The translations under genes were made by a program, and so were the position numbers. Source: Pluralibacter sp. (lineage in GTDB: Bacteria > Pseudomonadota > Gammaproteobacteria > Enterobacterales > Enterobacteriaceae). Taken from it: a DNA stretch of 33,252 nt. Shown piece by piece: positions 8,456 to 17,966 of this stretch (its first letter is position 1; the number at the start of each line of letters is the position of its first letter). The stretch is from the NCBI RefSeq assembly GCF_019237635.1, contig NZ_JAFAGS010000130.1:1-33252 (forward strand). The letters are read 5' to 3'. A model generated the notes under the pieces. That model was not told where the DNA came from. It searched no databases and worked only from the letters and a program-made list of their open reading frames with translations.

Positions 8456-8925
8456 CAAGCGTTCTCTTTCAGCCAGTTCAGCACCACGTCATGGTGGTTG
8501 CTGGTCTTGAAGTCGTCAAACACGTACTCGATTTTTCCATCCGCATCAACCAGGAAGCTGATGCGGTGGATGCCGTCGTAGGTTTTGCCCATGAAGGATT
8601 TCTCCCCCCAGACGCCAAACTGCTCGCAGACCTGGTGGTCTTCATCGGACAGCAGGGTAAAATTAAGCAGCTCTTTTTCGGCAAAACGGGAGAGCTTTTC
8701 CGGTTTGTCGGTGCTGATGCCCAGCACTTCAACACCCGCTTTTTTTAGCTCATCCATATTGTCGCGCAGGCCGCAGGCTTGCACGGTGCATCCTGGGGTC
8801 ATTGCTTTCGGGTAAAAATAAACCAGAACTCGCTGTTCCTGGAAGTCGGTTAAATTTACTTGCTCACCGTCTTGATCGGGCAAGCTAAATTTCGGTGCGA
8901 TGTCACCGGCTTTCAGTGGGTTCAT
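8455..8925 (-). CDS. bcp: Bcp, thioredoxin-dependent thiol peroxidase
   Basis: The 156-residue peroxiredoxin of the Bcp/PrxQ class reduces hydrogen and organic peroxides in the cytoplasm. The active-site segment MTPGCTVQACGLRDN holds the peroxidatic cysteine (46) and a resolving cysteine five residues later (51), the atypical two-cysteine arrangement of E. coli Bcp. The start codon overlaps the gcvR stop by one base (TAATG on the minus strand). The two genes are thus translationally coupled, as in E. coli. Confidence 0.96.
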   Translation of the reverse strand: MNPLKAGDIAPKFSLPDQDGEQVNLTDFQEQRVLVYFYPKAMTPGCTVQACGLRDNMDELKKAGVEVLGISTDKPEKLSRFAEKELLNFTLLSDEDHQVCEQFGVWGEKSFMGKTYDGIHRISFLVDADGKIEYVFDDFKTSNHHDVVLNWLKENA

Positions 8926-9497
8926 TACTCAACTCCATCCTGTTCATCATGCTGTGAATAATTGACGACGTTTATACTGCCTTGTGCATTCAATTCTGTA
9001 CATAGGGCTTTGAACGCTTGCTCGATATTTGACGCATTTTGCGAGGCAGGACTATGAGCGGTAATCTGGATGAACAGCTGGGCGCTTGCGTCTTGTTCAT
9101 TCGCTTGCGTGCGCGAAACCAGTTCGGCGATGTTCATCTCGTGGGCATCGAAGAGCCCGGTGAAACGTTCGATAATATGCGGAGAATCAGGAACTTCTAC
9201 CTGCACCCAAACGGTGGAAGGCAACGCCGGACGTGGGCGCGCGGTTGTGCGCTTCATCACAATCAGTAGATCCAGCTCCGCCCCCTTTAACGGCAGGGTG
9301 GATTCAATCAGGGTGATGGCGTTCCACGAGCCGGAAAGCAGCATGATAAACGTGAACTCATCGCCCAGCATTGCCAGTCGGCTATCTTCGATGTTACAGC
9401 CGCAGCTGCTGACGTGACGGGTAATGGTATTCACGATGCCAGGGCGGTCGGCACCCAGTGCGGTAATAACCAGGTAGTGATGTAATGAGGCTGTCAA
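8925..9497 (-). CDS. gcvR: GcvR, glycine cleavage system regulator
   Basis: The 190-residue protein matches E. coli GcvR in length and has two ACT domains, about residues 6-85 (YLVITALGADRPGIVNTITR) and 93-180. GcvR has no DNA-binding domain of its own. It represses gcvTHP by binding the regulator GcvA when glycine is scarce. The gene is divergent from dapA across a 151-bp region and leads into bcp with a one-base overlap. Confidence 0.95.
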   Translation of the reverse strand: MTASLHHYLVITALGADRPGIVNTITRHVSSCGCNIEDSRLAMLGDEFTFIMLLSGSWNAITLIESTLPLKGAELDLLIVMKRTTARPRPALPSTVWVQVEVPDSPHIIERFTGLFDAHEMNIAELVSRTQANEQDASAQLFIQITAHSPASQNASNIEQAFKALCTELNAQGSINVVNYSQHDEQDGVE

Positions 9498-9648
9498 ACC
9501 TGTTCTTCCTTTACAAAGGTGGGATAATTACTAGGAAAGCATAAAAAAAACCGGCATACAACATCCGGAGTCGCTCGGGTCTCTTGCTTTTATTACAGTT
9601 CCAAACGTACCATTGGAATCTTGTCTGCTCCTGCACTGAGGATGGTCC

Positions 9649-10527
9649 ATGTTCACGGGAAGTATTGTAGCGCTTGTCACGCCGATGGATGAAAAAGGTA
9701 ATGTCGACCGTTCAAGCCTGAAAAAACTGATTGATTACCATGTCGCCAACGGAACGTCGGCGATTGTTTCGGTTGGGACGACCGGCGAGTCCGCCACGCT
9801 GAGCCACGACGAGCACGGCGATGTGGTGCTGATGACCGTGGAGCTGGCCGATGGCCGTATTCCCGTGATTGCCGGCACCGGCGCGAATGCGACCGCCGAG
9901 GCGATTAGCCTGACCGAGCGTTTTAACGACACGGGCATCGTGGGTTGCCTGACGGTGACGCCATACTATAACCGCCCGACCCAGGAAGGGCTGTTCCAGC
10001 ATTTTAAAGCGATCGCTGGACATACTGACCTGCCGCAAATCCTGTATAATGTGCCGTCCCGTACCGGCTGCGATATGCTGCCGGAAACCGTGGGTCGTCT
10101 GGCCGAAATTAAAAATATTGTCGGCATTAAGGAAGCGACCGGGAACTTAAGCCGCGTTCACCAGATCAAAGAGCTGGTTTCAGACGACTTTCTTCTGCTG
10201 AGCGGTGATGACGCCACGGCGCTGGATTTCATGCAGTTAGGCGGGCACGGCGTGATTTCCGTGACCGCTAACGTTGCCGCGCGCGATATGGCGGAAATGT
10301 GTAAACTGGCGGCGGAAGGGCAGTATGCGCAGGCCCGCGTTATCAACCAGCGTCTGATGCCGTTACACAATAAATTATTTGTCGAACCCAATCCTATCCC
10401 GGTCAAATGGGCATGTAAGGCGTTGGGACTTGTGGCGACCGATACGCTGCGTCTGCCGATGACACCGATTACCGACCATGGTCGTGATGTGGTGACTTCC
10501 GCGCTCAAGCACGCCGGTTTGCTGTAA
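9649..10527 (+). CDS. dapA: DapA, 4-hydroxy-tetrahydrodipicolinate synthase
   Basis: DapA condenses pyruvate with aspartate semialdehyde, the first committed step to diaminopimelate and lysine. The 292 residues align with E. coli DapA. The Schiff-base lysine is at 161 (IVGIKEATG), the catalytic triad is Thr44, Tyr107 and Tyr133, and Arg138 is the substrate carboxylate ligand. A GAGGA ribosome-binding sequence precedes the ATG. bamC follows after a 16-bp gap, the usual dapA-bamC operon. Confidence 0.98.
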   Translation: MFTGSIVALVTPMDEKGNVDRSSLKKLIDYHVANGTSAIVSVGTTGESATLSHDEHGDVVLMTVELADGRIPVIAGTGANATAEAISLTERFNDTGIVGCLTVTPYYNRPTQEGLFQHFKAIAGHTDLPQILYNVPSRTGCDMLPETVGRLAEIKNIVGIKEATGNLSRVHQIKELVSDDFLLLSGDDATALDFMQLGGHGVISVTANVAARDMAEMCKLAAEGQYAQARVINQRLMPLHNKLFVEPNPIPVKWACKALGLVATDTLRLPMTPITDHGRDVVTSALKHAGLL

Positions 10528-10543
10528 AGTTTAGGGAGATTTG

Positions 10544-11578
10544 ATGGCTTACTCAGTACAGAAGTCGCAGCTGGCGAAGGTTGCGGGTGTTTCGCTTGTT
10601 CTGCTCCTTGCAGCATGCAGCTCAGATTCGCGCTATAAGCGCCAGGTGAGCGGTGACGAAGCCTATCTGCAGGCGCCGCCGCTTTCTGAACTTCATGCTC
10701 CGGCGGGAATGATCCTGCCGATTCAGAACGGTGACTACAACATCCCGGTTGCCAGAGGCGACGGTGCAACGGGTAAATCGCTTGATATCCGCCCACCGGC
10801 TCAGCCGTTGGCGCTGGTATCCGGTGCCCGTACGCAGTTTACCGGCGACACGGCGACCCTGCTGGTAGAAAGCGGACGTAACGGTTCCCTGTGGCCGCAG
10901 GTGGTGAGCATCGTTCAGGCGAAAAACTACACCATCACCAAACGTGACGATGCCAGCCAGACGCTGAACACCGACTGGGTGCAGTGGAACCGTCTGGACG
11001 AGGATCAGCAGTATCGCGGCCGCTATCAAATCTCTGTGAAACCGCAGGGCTATCAGCAGGCCGTCGTGGTGAAACTGGTCAATCTGGAGCAGGGCGGCAA
11101 GCCGGTCGCTGACGCCGCGTCTATGCAGCGCTACAGCGCCGAGATGCTGAACGTGATTTCCGCAGGCCTGGATAAGAACGCGACTAACGCACAGAACACC
11201 GCGCAGAGCCGCGCCGGGGCAACCTTCGACGTGCAGAGCGCCGCGGATGATACCGGCCTGCCGATGCTGGTAGTGCGCGCACCGTTTAACCTGGTCTGGC
11301 AGCGTCTGCCGGCAACGCTTGAAAAAGTGGGAATGAAGGTTACCGACAGCACCCGTTCTCAGGGCAGCATTGCCGTGACCTACAAGCCGCTGTCTGACAG
11401 CAGCTGGCAGGCACTGGGAACCCGCGATCCGGGTCTGACTTCCGGTGATTACAAACTGCAGGTGGGCGACCTCGATAACCGCAGCAGCATGCAGTTTATC
11501 GATCCGAAAGGTCACACGCTGACGCAATCGCAGAACGACGCGCTGGTCTCCGTATTCCAGGCGGCGTTTAGTAAGTAA
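10544..11578 (+). CDS. bamC: BamC (NlpB), outer-membrane assembly lipoprotein
   Basis: BamC is a lipoprotein of the BAM complex, which inserts beta-barrel proteins in the outer membrane. From the ATG at 10544 it has 344 residues as in E. coli. A TTG three bases upstream would add one residue and is ignored. A type II signal peptide ends in the lipobox LLAAC with the lipidated cysteine at 25. An unstructured N-terminal stretch that contacts BamD follows (about 26-95). Two helix-grip domains complete the protein (about 100-212 and 225-344). An AGGGAG ribosome-binding site sits before the ATG. It is co-transcribed with dapA and ends at a terminator. Confidence 0.97.
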   Translation: MAYSVQKSQLAKVAGVSLVLLLAACSSDSRYKRQVSGDEAYLQAPPLSELHAPAGMILPIQNGDYNIPVARGDGATGKSLDIRPPAQPLALVSGARTQFTGDTATLLVESGRNGSLWPQVVSIVQAKNYTITKRDDASQTLNTDWVQWNRLDEDQQYRGRYQISVKPQGYQQAVVVKLVNLEQGGKPVADAASMQRYSAEMLNVISAGLDKNATNAQNTAQSRAGATFDVQSAADDTGLPMLVVRAPFNLVWQRLPATLEKVGMKVTDSTRSQGSIAVTYKPLSDSSWQALGTRDPGLTSGDYKLQVGDLDNRSSMQFIDPKGHTLTQSQNDALVSVFQAAFSK

Positions 11579-11583
11579 TAAAC

Positions 11584-11610
11584 AGGGCTGGAGCGATCCG
11601 GCCCTTTTTT
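11584..11610 (+). terminator. Intrinsic terminator of the dapA-bamC operon
   Basis: The stem GGGCTGG (11585-11591) pairs with CCGGCCC (11598-11604), with one G-U pair, around a 6-nt loop. It is followed by six T residues (11605-11610). It lies just past the bamC stop. Confidence 0.85.
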
Positions 11611-11620
11611 CTGTCGACGT

Positions 11621-11636
11621 ACGCAAACGTGTGCGT
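11621..11636 (+). promoter_or_regulatory. PurR operator upstream of purC
   Basis: The 16-bp near-palindrome ACGCAAACGTGTGCGT fits the PurR box consensus (ANGCAANCGNTTNCNT) apart from one central position. It lies 54 bp before the purC ATG, between the bamC terminator and purC. Purine repression of purC by PurR is known in E. coli. The exact promoter hexamers around it are not clear by eye. Confidence 0.85.
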
Positions 11637-11689
11637 CGGCGGGAATACAGGGATTTACTGTTAATTTCTCATATCTGGAGTAATTCAAA

Positions 11690-12403
11690 ATGCAAAAGCA
11701 AGCTGAGTTGTATCGCGGCAAAGCGAAAACCGTTTACAGCACGGAAAACCCGGACCTGTTGGTGCTCGAATTCCGCAACGATACGTCAGCAGGGGATGGC
11801 GCGCGTATTGAGCAGTTTGACCGTAAAGGGATGGTAAACAACAAGTTCAACCATTTCATTATGAGCAAACTGGCGCAGGCGGGTATCCCGACCCAGATGG
11901 AAGCACTGCTCTCCGACACCGAGTGTCTGGTGAAAAAGCTGGAGATGGTGCCGGTAGAGTGCGTCGTGCGCAACCGCGCGGCGGGGTCTCTGGTTAAGCG
12001 TCTGGGCATTGAGGAAGGTATTGAACTCAACCCGCCGCTGTTTGACCTGTTCCTGAAAAACGACGCCATGCATGACCCGATGGTCAACGAGTCCTACTGC
12101 GAAACCTTCGGTTGGGTGAGCAAAGAAAACCTGGCGCGCATGAAAGAGCTGACCTACAAAGCCAACGACGTGCTGAAGCAGCTGTTTGACGATGCAGGCC
12201 TTATCCTGGTCGACTTTAAGCTGGAGTTCGGCCTGTACAAAGGCCAGGTGGTGCTGGGCGATGAGTTCTCCCCGGACGGCAGCCGTCTGTGGGACAAAGA
12301 GACCATGGACAAGATGGATAAAGACCGTTTCCGTCAGAGCCTGGGCGGCCTGATTGAAGCCTACGAAGAAGTGGCGCGTCGTCTGGGCGTTAACCTCGAC
12401 TAA
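11690..12403 (+). CDS. purC: PurC, SAICAR synthetase
   Basis: PurC joins aspartate to CAIR using ATP, giving SAICAR in purine biosynthesis. The 237 residues equal the E. coli length. The N-terminal [12 protein letters not shown] nucleotide-binding loop, the [15 protein letters not shown] segment and the [13 protein letters not shown] region are all intact. A TGGAG ribosome-binding site precedes the start. It is a single-gene unit behind a PurR box, between bamC and ypfJ as in E. coli. Confidence 0.98.
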   Translation: MQKQAELYRGKAKTVYSTENPDLLVLEFRNDTSAGDGARIEQFDRKGMVNNKFNHFIMSKLAQAGIPTQMEALLSDTECLVKKLEMVPVECVVRNRAAGSLVKRLGIEEGIELNPPLFDLFLKNDAMHDPMVNESYCETFGWVSKENLARMKELTYKANDVLKQLFDDAGLILVDFKLEFGLYKGQVVLGDEFSPDGSRLWDKETMDKMDKDRFRQSLGGLIEAYEEVARRLGVNLD

Positions 12404-12420
12404 CCGCGTTTCCCGCCGTT

Positions 12421-12449
12421 CATCAGAGGGTGCCTGTCATCCTCTGATG
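12421..12449 (+). terminator. Hairpin after purC, possible terminator
   Basis: A perfect 9-bp inverted repeat (CATCAGAGG 12421-12429, CCTCTGATG 12441-12449) with an 11-nt loop lies 17 bp past the purC stop. The T run after it is interrupted (TGTTCTGCCTTGTTT), so it may terminate poorly or protect the transcript end. Confidence 0.5.
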
Positions 12450-12531
12450 TGTTCTGCCTTGTTTACTATGGTAATCCTCCGCTGAACCGCCTACGATCTA
12501 ACGAACATTATCAGGACTGATAGAGGTTGTT

Positions 12532-13401
12532 ATGCGTTGGCAGGGTCGTCGCGAGAGCGACAATGTAGAAGACAGACGAAATGATTCCGGCGCGCCGATG
12601 ATCGGCGGACGGGGTTTTCGTCTCCCCAGCGGCAAAGGGGGCATTATTTTGCTGCTGGTGGTGGTGGTGGTGGTGGCAGGCTACTACGGCGTCGACCTGA
12701 CCGGGCTGCTCACCGGCCAGCCGTTGACATCGCCCTCGACTCAGCAGTCTGTCAGCCCCAAAGATGACGAAGCGGCGAAATTCACCTCGGTGATTCTGGC
12801 GACCACAGAAGACACCTGGGGGCAGATTTTCCAGAAGATGGGCCGCCAGTACCAGCAGCCGAAGCTGGTGATGTACCGCGGCGCGACCCGCACCGGTTGC
12901 GGTACCGGTCAGTCGGTGATGGGGCCGTTTTACTGCCCGGCCGACAGCACTGTCTATATCGATCTCTCCTTTTACGATGACATGAAACACAAGCTCGGCG
13001 CGGATGGCGATTTCGCTCAGGGCTATGTCATCGCCCATGAAGTGGGCCACCACGTGCAGAAACTGCTGGGGATTGAGCCAAAAGTCCGTCAGTTGCAGCA
13101 GCAGGCAAGTCAGGCGGAAGTGAACCGCCTGTCGGTACGCATGGAGCTTCAAGCCGACTGTTTTGCTGGCGTCTGGGGACATAGCATGAAGCAGCAGGGC
13201 GTGCTGGAAAATGGCGACCTGCAGGAGGCGCTGAACGCCGCCCAGGCGATTGGCGATGACCGTTTGCAGCAGCAAAGCCAGGGGCGCGTGGTGCCGGACA
13301 GCTTCACCCACGGCACCTCTGAACAGCGCTACACCTGGTTCAAACGGGGGTTTGACAGCGGTGATCCGGCGCAGTGCAACACTTTTGGTAAAGCGTTGTA
13401 A
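12532..13401 (+). CDS. ypfJ: YpfJ, predicted inner-membrane zinc metalloprotease
   Basis: The 289-residue protein belongs to the YpfJ/KPN_02809 family of putative neutral zinc metallopeptidases. A short cytoplasmic N-terminus with the [10 protein letters not shown] motif is followed by one membrane helix (about 37-52). That helix includes six consecutive valines encoded by six GTG codons at 12658-12675. The periplasmic domain carries HEVGHH at 169-174 and a downstream [11 protein letters not shown] segment that should supply the third ligand. Substrate and physiological role are unknown. tmcA starts six bases after the stop, so the two are likely co-transcribed. Confidence 0.9.
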   Translation: MRWQGRRESDNVEDRRNDSGAPMIGGRGFRLPSGKGGIILLLVVVVVVAGYYGVDLTGLLTGQPLTSPSTQQSVSPKDDEAAKFTSVILATTEDTWGQIFQKMGRQYQQPKLVMYRGATRTGCGTGQSVMGPFYCPADSTVYIDLSFYDDMKHKLGADGDFAQGYVIAHEVGHHVQKLLGIEPKVRQLQQQASQAEVNRLSVRMELQADCFAGVWGHSMKQQGVLENGDLQEALNAAQAIGDDRLQQQSQGRVVPDSFTHGTSEQRYTWFKRGFDSGDPAQCNTFGKAL

Positions 13402-13407
13402 TCTTCG

Positions 13408-15450
13408 ATGACGGACATGGACGCGCTGTCTGCGCTTGCCACGCAGATGGCTGAAGAAGGTATTCGCCGCTTGCTGGTGCTGAGCGGCGATAGCGCGTGG
13501 TGCGGACATCAGGCGGCCGCGTTGCGCGCGCATCTTGGCGAGGACGGACTGTGGATCGGCCCACAGTCGGTGGCGGCGCCTTATTGTCCTCCCGGCGCAC
13601 TGAAAACGTGGCTGGGGCGCGAATATCGCCATGCGTTTTTTGATGCCCGAGAGGGCTTTGACGTCGCGGCGTTTGCCGCGCTTGCCGGTACGCTGCGGGC
13701 GGGGAGCTGGCTGGTGTTGCTGGTGCCGGATTTTGACCGCTGGGTAGCCCTGCCAGATGCTGATTCGCTGCGCTGGAGCGACGGCGCCGAACCGATTGCG
13801 ACGCCGCATTTTGTGGCGCATTTCTGCCGAACGGTCGCCGCATCGCCGCAGACTGTGGTCTGGCGACAGGCGCAGCCGTTCCCGGTAATCTGCGCTGTGC
13901 CGCGTCCTCACTGGCATGCCGCATTGGGGCAACCGCTGCGCGAACAGGCGGAGATCCTTCAGGCGCTTGCCGCCATGCCGCCCGGCGTGGCGGCGGTCAC
14001 TGCGGAGCGCGGGCGGGGGAAATCAGCGCTGGCGGGGATGCACCTTTCCCGTCTCACCGGTACGGCCATCGTCACCGCGCCGACCCGGGCCGCAACCGAC
14101 GTCCTTGCGACGTTTGCTGGCGAACAATTTCGTTTTCAGGCGCCGGACGCGTTGCTGATGTCCGACGAGCGCGCCGACTGGCTTATCGTTGATGAGGCCG
14201 CCGCCATCCCGGGGCCGCTGCTGCACAAACTGGTCTCCCGTTTTCCCCGTACGCTGCTGACCACCACGGTGCAGGGGTATGAAGGCACCGGGCGCGGTTT
14301 TTTGCTCAAGTTTTGCGCGCGGTTCAGCCATCTGCACAGCTTTACGTTAGAGATGCCCATCCGCTGGGCCGCCGGATGCCCGCTGGAGGCGGTGGTCAGC
14401 GACCTGCTGCTGTTTGATGATTCGCTCCCGACTGCGGCTGGCGGCGGCGTGCAGATTCAGTCGGTCGGGCAGAGGGCATGGCGTGACAACCCGGCGCTGC
14501 CTGCGGCGATGTATCGCCTGCTCACGGCGGCGCATTATCGCACCTCGCCGCTCGATCTGCGGCGCATGATGGATGCGCCGGGACAGCGCTTTACCGCCGC
14601 CCGTCTGGCGGAAGGGACGTTGGTTGGCGCCCTGTGGCTGGTTGATGAAGGTGGTTTGTCGGCCGCGCTCAGCAAAGCGGTATGGGCGGGGTATCGCCGT
14701 CCGCGCGGCAATCTGGTGGCGCAGTCTCTGGCCGCCCACGGCGGCAGCCCGCTGGCGGCGACGTTAACCGGGCGGCGGATAAGCCGCATCGCCGTTCATC
14801 CTGACCGCCAGCGCGAAGGTCTCGGACGGCAGACGATAGCCGCGGCCGTGGAAGAGGCGTCAGGTTGCGATTATCTCTCGGTAAGCTTCGGCTATACCGA
14901 GGAGCTGTGGCGCTTCTGGCAGCGCTGCGGTTTCATGCTGGTGCGGCTGGGCACCCAGCGCGAAGCCAGCAGCGGCTGCTATACCGCAATGGCGCTGTAT
15001 CCGTTGTCGTCTGCCGGTCGCCAGCTGGCGAAGGATGAGCAGCAGCGTCTCTATCGCGATGCCCCATGGCTCGACCGCTGGCGGGAGCAAAAGCTTGCGC
15101 CCGGCCTGCCGCCAACGGCTATCCTTACTGATGAGGACTGGCTCGATGCGGCCGGGTTCGCCTTTGCCCACCGCCCGCTGCTGGCGGCGGCAGGCAGCCT
15201 TAACCGTTTGTTGTTGCAGGTTCACGAAACCTGCCCGGCGTTGCGCGGACGGCTGCAACAGGAAGAGGAGTCGACATTATGTCGGACGCTGGGCCTGTCG
15301 GGGCGCAAGGCACTGCTGGCGCGCATGCGTGAAGAGGCGGGCAGGGCGCTGCTGGCGTGCGACCCGGTACGTACAGCGGCGCTGTGCGAAGAGGTCGCCC
15401 AACTGCAATTTTTTTCACTCACTCATTCAGTTAAATGTCATGGTCATTAG
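13408..15450 (+). CDS. tmcA: TmcA, tRNA(Met) cytidine acetyltransferase
   Basis: TmcA acetylates the wobble cytidine of elongator tRNA-Met using acetyl-CoA and ATP or GTP. The 680-residue protein (E. coli 671) has an N-terminal DUF1726 domain, then an RNA-helicase-like module. The latter has Walker A (RGRGKSAL near 201-208) and Walker B (IVDEAAAIP near 263). A GNAT acetyltransferase domain (RIAVHPDRQREGLGRQ near 462-478) and a C-terminal tRNA-binding region follow. The last dozen residues extend past where E. coli TmcA ends. No strong Shine-Dalgarno precedes the ATG, and Met4 is an alternative start. Confidence 0.95.
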   Translation: MTDMDALSALATQMAEEGIRRLLVLSGDSAWCGHQAAALRAHLGEDGLWIGPQSVAAPYCPPGALKTWLGREYRHAFFDAREGFDVAAFAALAGTLRAGSWLVLLVPDFDRWVALPDADSLRWSDGAEPIATPHFVAHFCRTVAASPQTVVWRQAQPFPVICAVPRPHWHAALGQPLREQAEILQALAAMPPGVAAVTAERGRGKSALAGMHLSRLTGTAIVTAPTRAATDVLATFAGEQFRFQAPDALLMSDERADWLIVDEAAAIPGPLLHKLVSRFPRTLLTTTVQGYEGTGRGFLLKFCARFSHLHSFTLEMPIRWAAGCPLEAVVSDLLLFDDSLPTAAGGGVQIQSVGQRAWRDNPALPAAMYRLLTAAHYRTSPLDLRRMMDAPGQRFTAARLAEGTLVGALWLVDEGGLSAALSKAVWAGYRRPRGNLVAQSLAAHGGSPLAATLTGRRISRIAVHPDRQREGLGRQTIAAAVEEASGCDYLSVSFGYTEELWRFWQRCGFMLVRLGTQREASSGCYTAMALYPLSSAGRQLAKDEQQRLYRDAPWLDRWREQKLAPGLPPTAILTDEDWLDAAGFAFAHRPLLAAAGSLNRLLLQVHETCPALRGRLQQEEESTLCRTLGLSGRKALLARMREEAGRALLACDPVRTAALCEEVAQLQFFSLTHSVKCHGH

Positions 15451-15495
15451 CGCTGAGCGGCGTAGACTTCTCGCCAATACAGTAAGGAGATTGCC

Positions 15496-16194
15496 ATGAA
15501 ACACGATCATTTTGTTGTGCAAAGCCCATCCGCTCCGGCGAAACAGTTGCTGCTGTTGTTTCATGGCGTTGGCGACAACCCGGTATCGATGGGACAGATT
15601 GGCCGCTTCTTCGCACCCTTGTTTCCTGATGCGCTGATTGTCAGTATCGGCGGCGCTGAACCCTGCGGGCCTGTTCCGGGGCGTCAGTGGTTTTCCGTTC
15701 AGGGCGTAACGGAGGAGAACCGCCAGCAGCGTGTTGACGGCATCATGCCAACGTTTATCGACACCGTAAAATACTGGCAGGCGCAGAGCGGCGTCGGTCC
15801 GACGGCGACTGCGCTTATCGGTTTTTCCCAAGGGGCAATTATGTCGCTTGAAAGCATCAAGGCTGAACCCGGCCTTGCCTCGCGCGTCATTGCGTTTAAC
15901 GGTCGTTATGCCACGCTGCCGTCTCATGCCGATACCTCGACCACGATTCATTTGATCCACGGCGGAGAAGACAGGGTCATTGATCTGGCCTACGCCGTGG
16001 CGGCGCAGGAAGCGCTGGTGAACGCTGGCGGCGATGTGACGCTGGATATCGTGGAGGACTTAGGCCATGCCATTGATGACCGCAGCGTGCAGCTGGCGCT
16101 CGACCATCTGCGTTTTACCGTGCCGAAGCACTATTTCGATGAGGCGTTAAGCGGCAGCACGCCGAAAGATGACGATGTGATTGAGCTGATGTGA
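15496..16194 (+). CDS. ypfH: YpfH, alpha/beta-hydrolase esterase
   Basis: The 232 residues equal E. coli YpfH, which has carboxylesterase activity on short acyl esters in vitro. The nucleophile elbow GFSQG places Ser111. Asp159 (HGGEDRVID) and His191 (DLGHAID) complete the triad, and LLLFHGVGDN supplies the oxyanion-hole strand. There is no signal peptide, so it is cytoplasmic. It follows tmcA by 45 bp with an AAGGAG ribosome-binding site and ends at a repeat-like hairpin, converging on ypfN. The natural substrate is unknown. Confidence 0.94.
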   Translation: MKHDHFVVQSPSAPAKQLLLLFHGVGDNPVSMGQIGRFFAPLFPDALIVSIGGAEPCGPVPGRQWFSVQGVTEENRQQRVDGIMPTFIDTVKYWQAQSGVGPTATALIGFSQGAIMSLESIKAEPGLASRVIAFNGRYATLPSHADTSTTIHLIHGGEDRVIDLAYAVAAQEALVNAGGDVTLDIVEDLGHAIDDRSVQLALDHLRFTVPKHYFDEALSGSTPKDDDVIELM

Positions 16195-16201
16195 TTACCC
16201 T

Positions 16202-16255
16202 CGTTCTTCACTCTGCCCTCTCCCGGGCGCGGGAGAGGGGGAAGAGCGAAGCACG
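16202..16255. repeat. REP-like extragenic hairpin between ypfH and ypfN
   Basis: A perfect 10-bp inverted repeat (CCCTCTCCCG 16216-16225, CGGGAGAGGG 16230-16239) around GGCG extends into imperfect outer arms (CGTTCTTCACTCT versus GAAGAGCGAAGCACG). CCCTCTCCC/GGGAGAGGG stem-loops of this sort recur between genes of many enterobacteria. It sits between the stop codons of two convergent genes and may terminate or stabilise both transcripts. Only this copy was seen in the window. Confidence 0.55.
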
Positions 16256-16257
16256 GG

Positions 16258-16452
16258 TTACTTCTTCTGGTCTTTCTTCGGCCAGTCGTCATCGTCCCAT
16301 TTATCGTTAAAATCACGATGCGGCGGGAGATCCGGTTTATTGGCGAGAAATTTTTTGTGATCCACGCGCTTGAGATCTTTGATGACGTTAAGGATAACGC
16401 CTACCAAAAAGACCAGCACCAGGGTCCACCAGTATTTAGCCAGCCAGTCCAT
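16258..16452 (-). CDS. ypfN: YpfN, small UPF0370 membrane protein
   Basis: The ATG at 16452 gives 64 residues (E. coli 66, differing mainly in an acidic run). A TTG two codons upstream is open, but the GAGG Shine-Dalgarno spacing favours the ATG. One N-terminal membrane helix (about 3-22, [19 protein letters not shown]) is followed by a basic then acidic tail with the [16 protein letters not shown] motif. Function is unknown. It follows dapE closely on the same strand. Confidence 0.93.
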   Translation of the reverse strand: MDWLAKYWWTLVLVFLVGVILNVIKDLKRVDHKKFLANKPDLPPHRDFNDKWDDDDWPKKDQKK

Positions 16453-16478
16453 GTGCAATACCTCTTTTCAATGTCTCG

Positions 16479-17606
16479 TTAAGCAACCAGCTGTTCCATA
16501 ATGCGCTGATACATGCGGGCCAGAAGCTGCAGGTCGGCCGCGTTCACACACTCATTAATTTTATGAATGGTGGCATTCACCGGCCCCAGCTCCACCACCT
16601 GCGCGCCCATGCGGGCGATAAAACGTCCGTCGGACGTCCCGCCGGTGGTCAGCAGCTGCGGTTTCACCTCATTATAGTGCTCAATGGCGTTGACGACCGC
16701 ATCAACGAGCTTGCCGCGTCCGGTCAGGAACGGCTGGCCGGAGAGCCACCAGTCGACGGTGTAGCGCAGTTGGTGTTTTTCCAGCAGCGCGACCACTTTC
16801 GCTTTGATTGTCTCGTCGGTCAATTCGGTGCTGAAGCGGAAGTTGAACTGGACGTGAAGATCGCCTGGGATCACGTTGTTGCTGCCGGTGCCTGCCTGGA
16901 TATTGGCAATCTGCATACTGGTCGGCGGGAAGTAGTCGTTGCCTTTATCCCACTCAATAGCCACCAGCTCGTTAATCATCGGCGCGGCGCGATGGACCGG
17001 GTTATCGGCCAGATGCGGGTAGGCGACATGCCCCTGAACACCGTGAATGGTCAGATTGCAGGTGAGCGAGCCGCGACGACCGTTTTTGACCACATCGCCG
17101 ACCACTTCGGTGCTCGACGGTTCGCCGACCAGGCAGTAGTCCAGACGTTCATTGCGCGCCATTAGCGCTTCGACCACTTTGACGGTGCCGTGGGTGGCGC
17201 TGGCCTCTTCATCAGAGGTTATCAGAAACGCCAGCCGTCCTTTATGATTCGGGTGCTGGGTGACAAAGCGCTCTGCCGCAACGACCATCGCCGCCAGCGA
17301 TCCTTTCATATCCGCCGCGCCGCGGCCAAACAGCATGCCGTCGCGAATAGTGGGTTCAAACGGCGGGTTGATCCAGCGGTTCGCATCGCCCGCCGGGACG
17401 ACATCGGTGTGTCCGGCAAAGGCAAGGGTCTCGCCCTTACCGCGCCACGCCCAGAAGTTTTGCGTGTCGCCAAAGTCCATCGCTTCGACGGTAAAACCCA
17501 TGGCGCGAAGGCGCTCAATCATCAGCGCCTGGCATCCTGCATCATCGGGGCTAAGGGAAGGGCGGCGAATAAGCTGCTGAGCCAGCTCAATGACCGGGCA
17601 AGACAT
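16479..17606 (-). CDS. dapE: DapE, N-succinyl-diaminopimelate desuccinylase
   Basis: DapE hydrolyses N-succinyl-LL-diaminopimelate in the lysine/peptidoglycan precursor pathway. The 375 residues equal E. coli. M20-family zinc ligands are visible: His66 and Asp68 in FAGHTDVV, Asp99 in GRGAADMKG, Glu133/Glu134 in ITSDEEAS, Glu162 in VGEPSS, and the late histidine in [10 protein letters not shown]. The gene starts three bases after the yffB stop, so the two are coupled, and ypfN follows. Confidence 0.98.
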   Translation of the reverse strand: MSCPVIELAQQLIRRPSLSPDDAGCQALMIERLRAMGFTVEAMDFGDTQNFWAWRGKGETLAFAGHTDVVPAGDANRWINPPFEPTIRDGMLFGRGAADMKGSLAAMVVAAERFVTQHPNHKGRLAFLITSDEEASATHGTVKVVEALMARNERLDYCLVGEPSSTEVVGDVVKNGRRGSLTCNLTIHGVQGHVAYPHLADNPVHRAAPMINELVAIEWDKGNDYFPPTSMQIANIQAGTGSNNVIPGDLHVQFNFRFSTELTDETIKAKVVALLEKHQLRYTVDWWLSGQPFLTGRGKLVDAVVNAIEHYNEVKPQLLTTGGTSDGRFIARMGAQVVELGPVNATIHKINECVNAADLQLLARMYQRIMEQLVA

Positions 17607-17609
17607 AAA

Positions 17610-17966
17610 CTACACCTCGTTAAAATATGTTTGGTAACTGGAATCGCTGAAACCCAGCAGCATAGGCTTACCCGGCGCGCAGAGCAATGGGCGTTTGATG
17701 ATTGCCGGCATTTCCAGCATCAGCGCGGCGGCTGCATCGGCGTTGGTTACCGAGGCGCGCAGGTTTTCGTCCAGTTTACGCCAGGTGGTGCCGCGGGTGT
17801 TCAGCAGCGCTTCCCAGCCCAGTTCGTCGATAAACGCGTTCAGCTGCGCACGTTCCAGACCGTCAGCGCGATAGTCGTGGAAACGGTATTCAAGCTGCTG
17901 GGCTTCCAGCCAGCGGCGGGCCTTTTTGATGGTGTCGCAGTTCTTTATTCCGTACATCGTGATCAT
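17610..17966 (-). CDS. yffB: YffB, ArsC/Spx-family thioredoxin-fold protein
   Basis: The 118-residue protein matches E. coli YffB. The segment [17 protein letters not shown] carries one cysteine (residue 10) at the ArsC active-site position. [10 protein letters not shown] and [11 protein letters not shown] follow. It lacks the full arsenate-reductase arginine arrangement, so arsenate reduction is unlikely. A glutathione-dependent thiol reductase role has been suggested for the family. It is the second ArsC-fold protein in the window, and is distinct from yfgD. It is the first gene of yffB-dapE-ypfN. Confidence 0.95.
   Translation of the reverse strand: MITMYGIKNCDTIKKARRWLEAQQLEYRFHDYRADGLERAQLNAFIDELGWEALLNTRGTTWRKLDENLRASVTNADAAAALMLEMPAIIKRPLLCAPGKPMLLGFSDSSYQTYFNEV

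Noticed and set aside
10622-11626. 334-residue minus-strand frame opposite bamC
   Set aside because: It covers bamC and its terminator, and is an arginine/glutamine-rich shadow of a conserved gene.
12511-13932. 473-residue minus-strand frame across ypfJ and tmcA
   Set aside because: It spans two real plus-strand genes, including the HEVGHH protease. Its composition is typical of an antisense shadow with no family resemblance.
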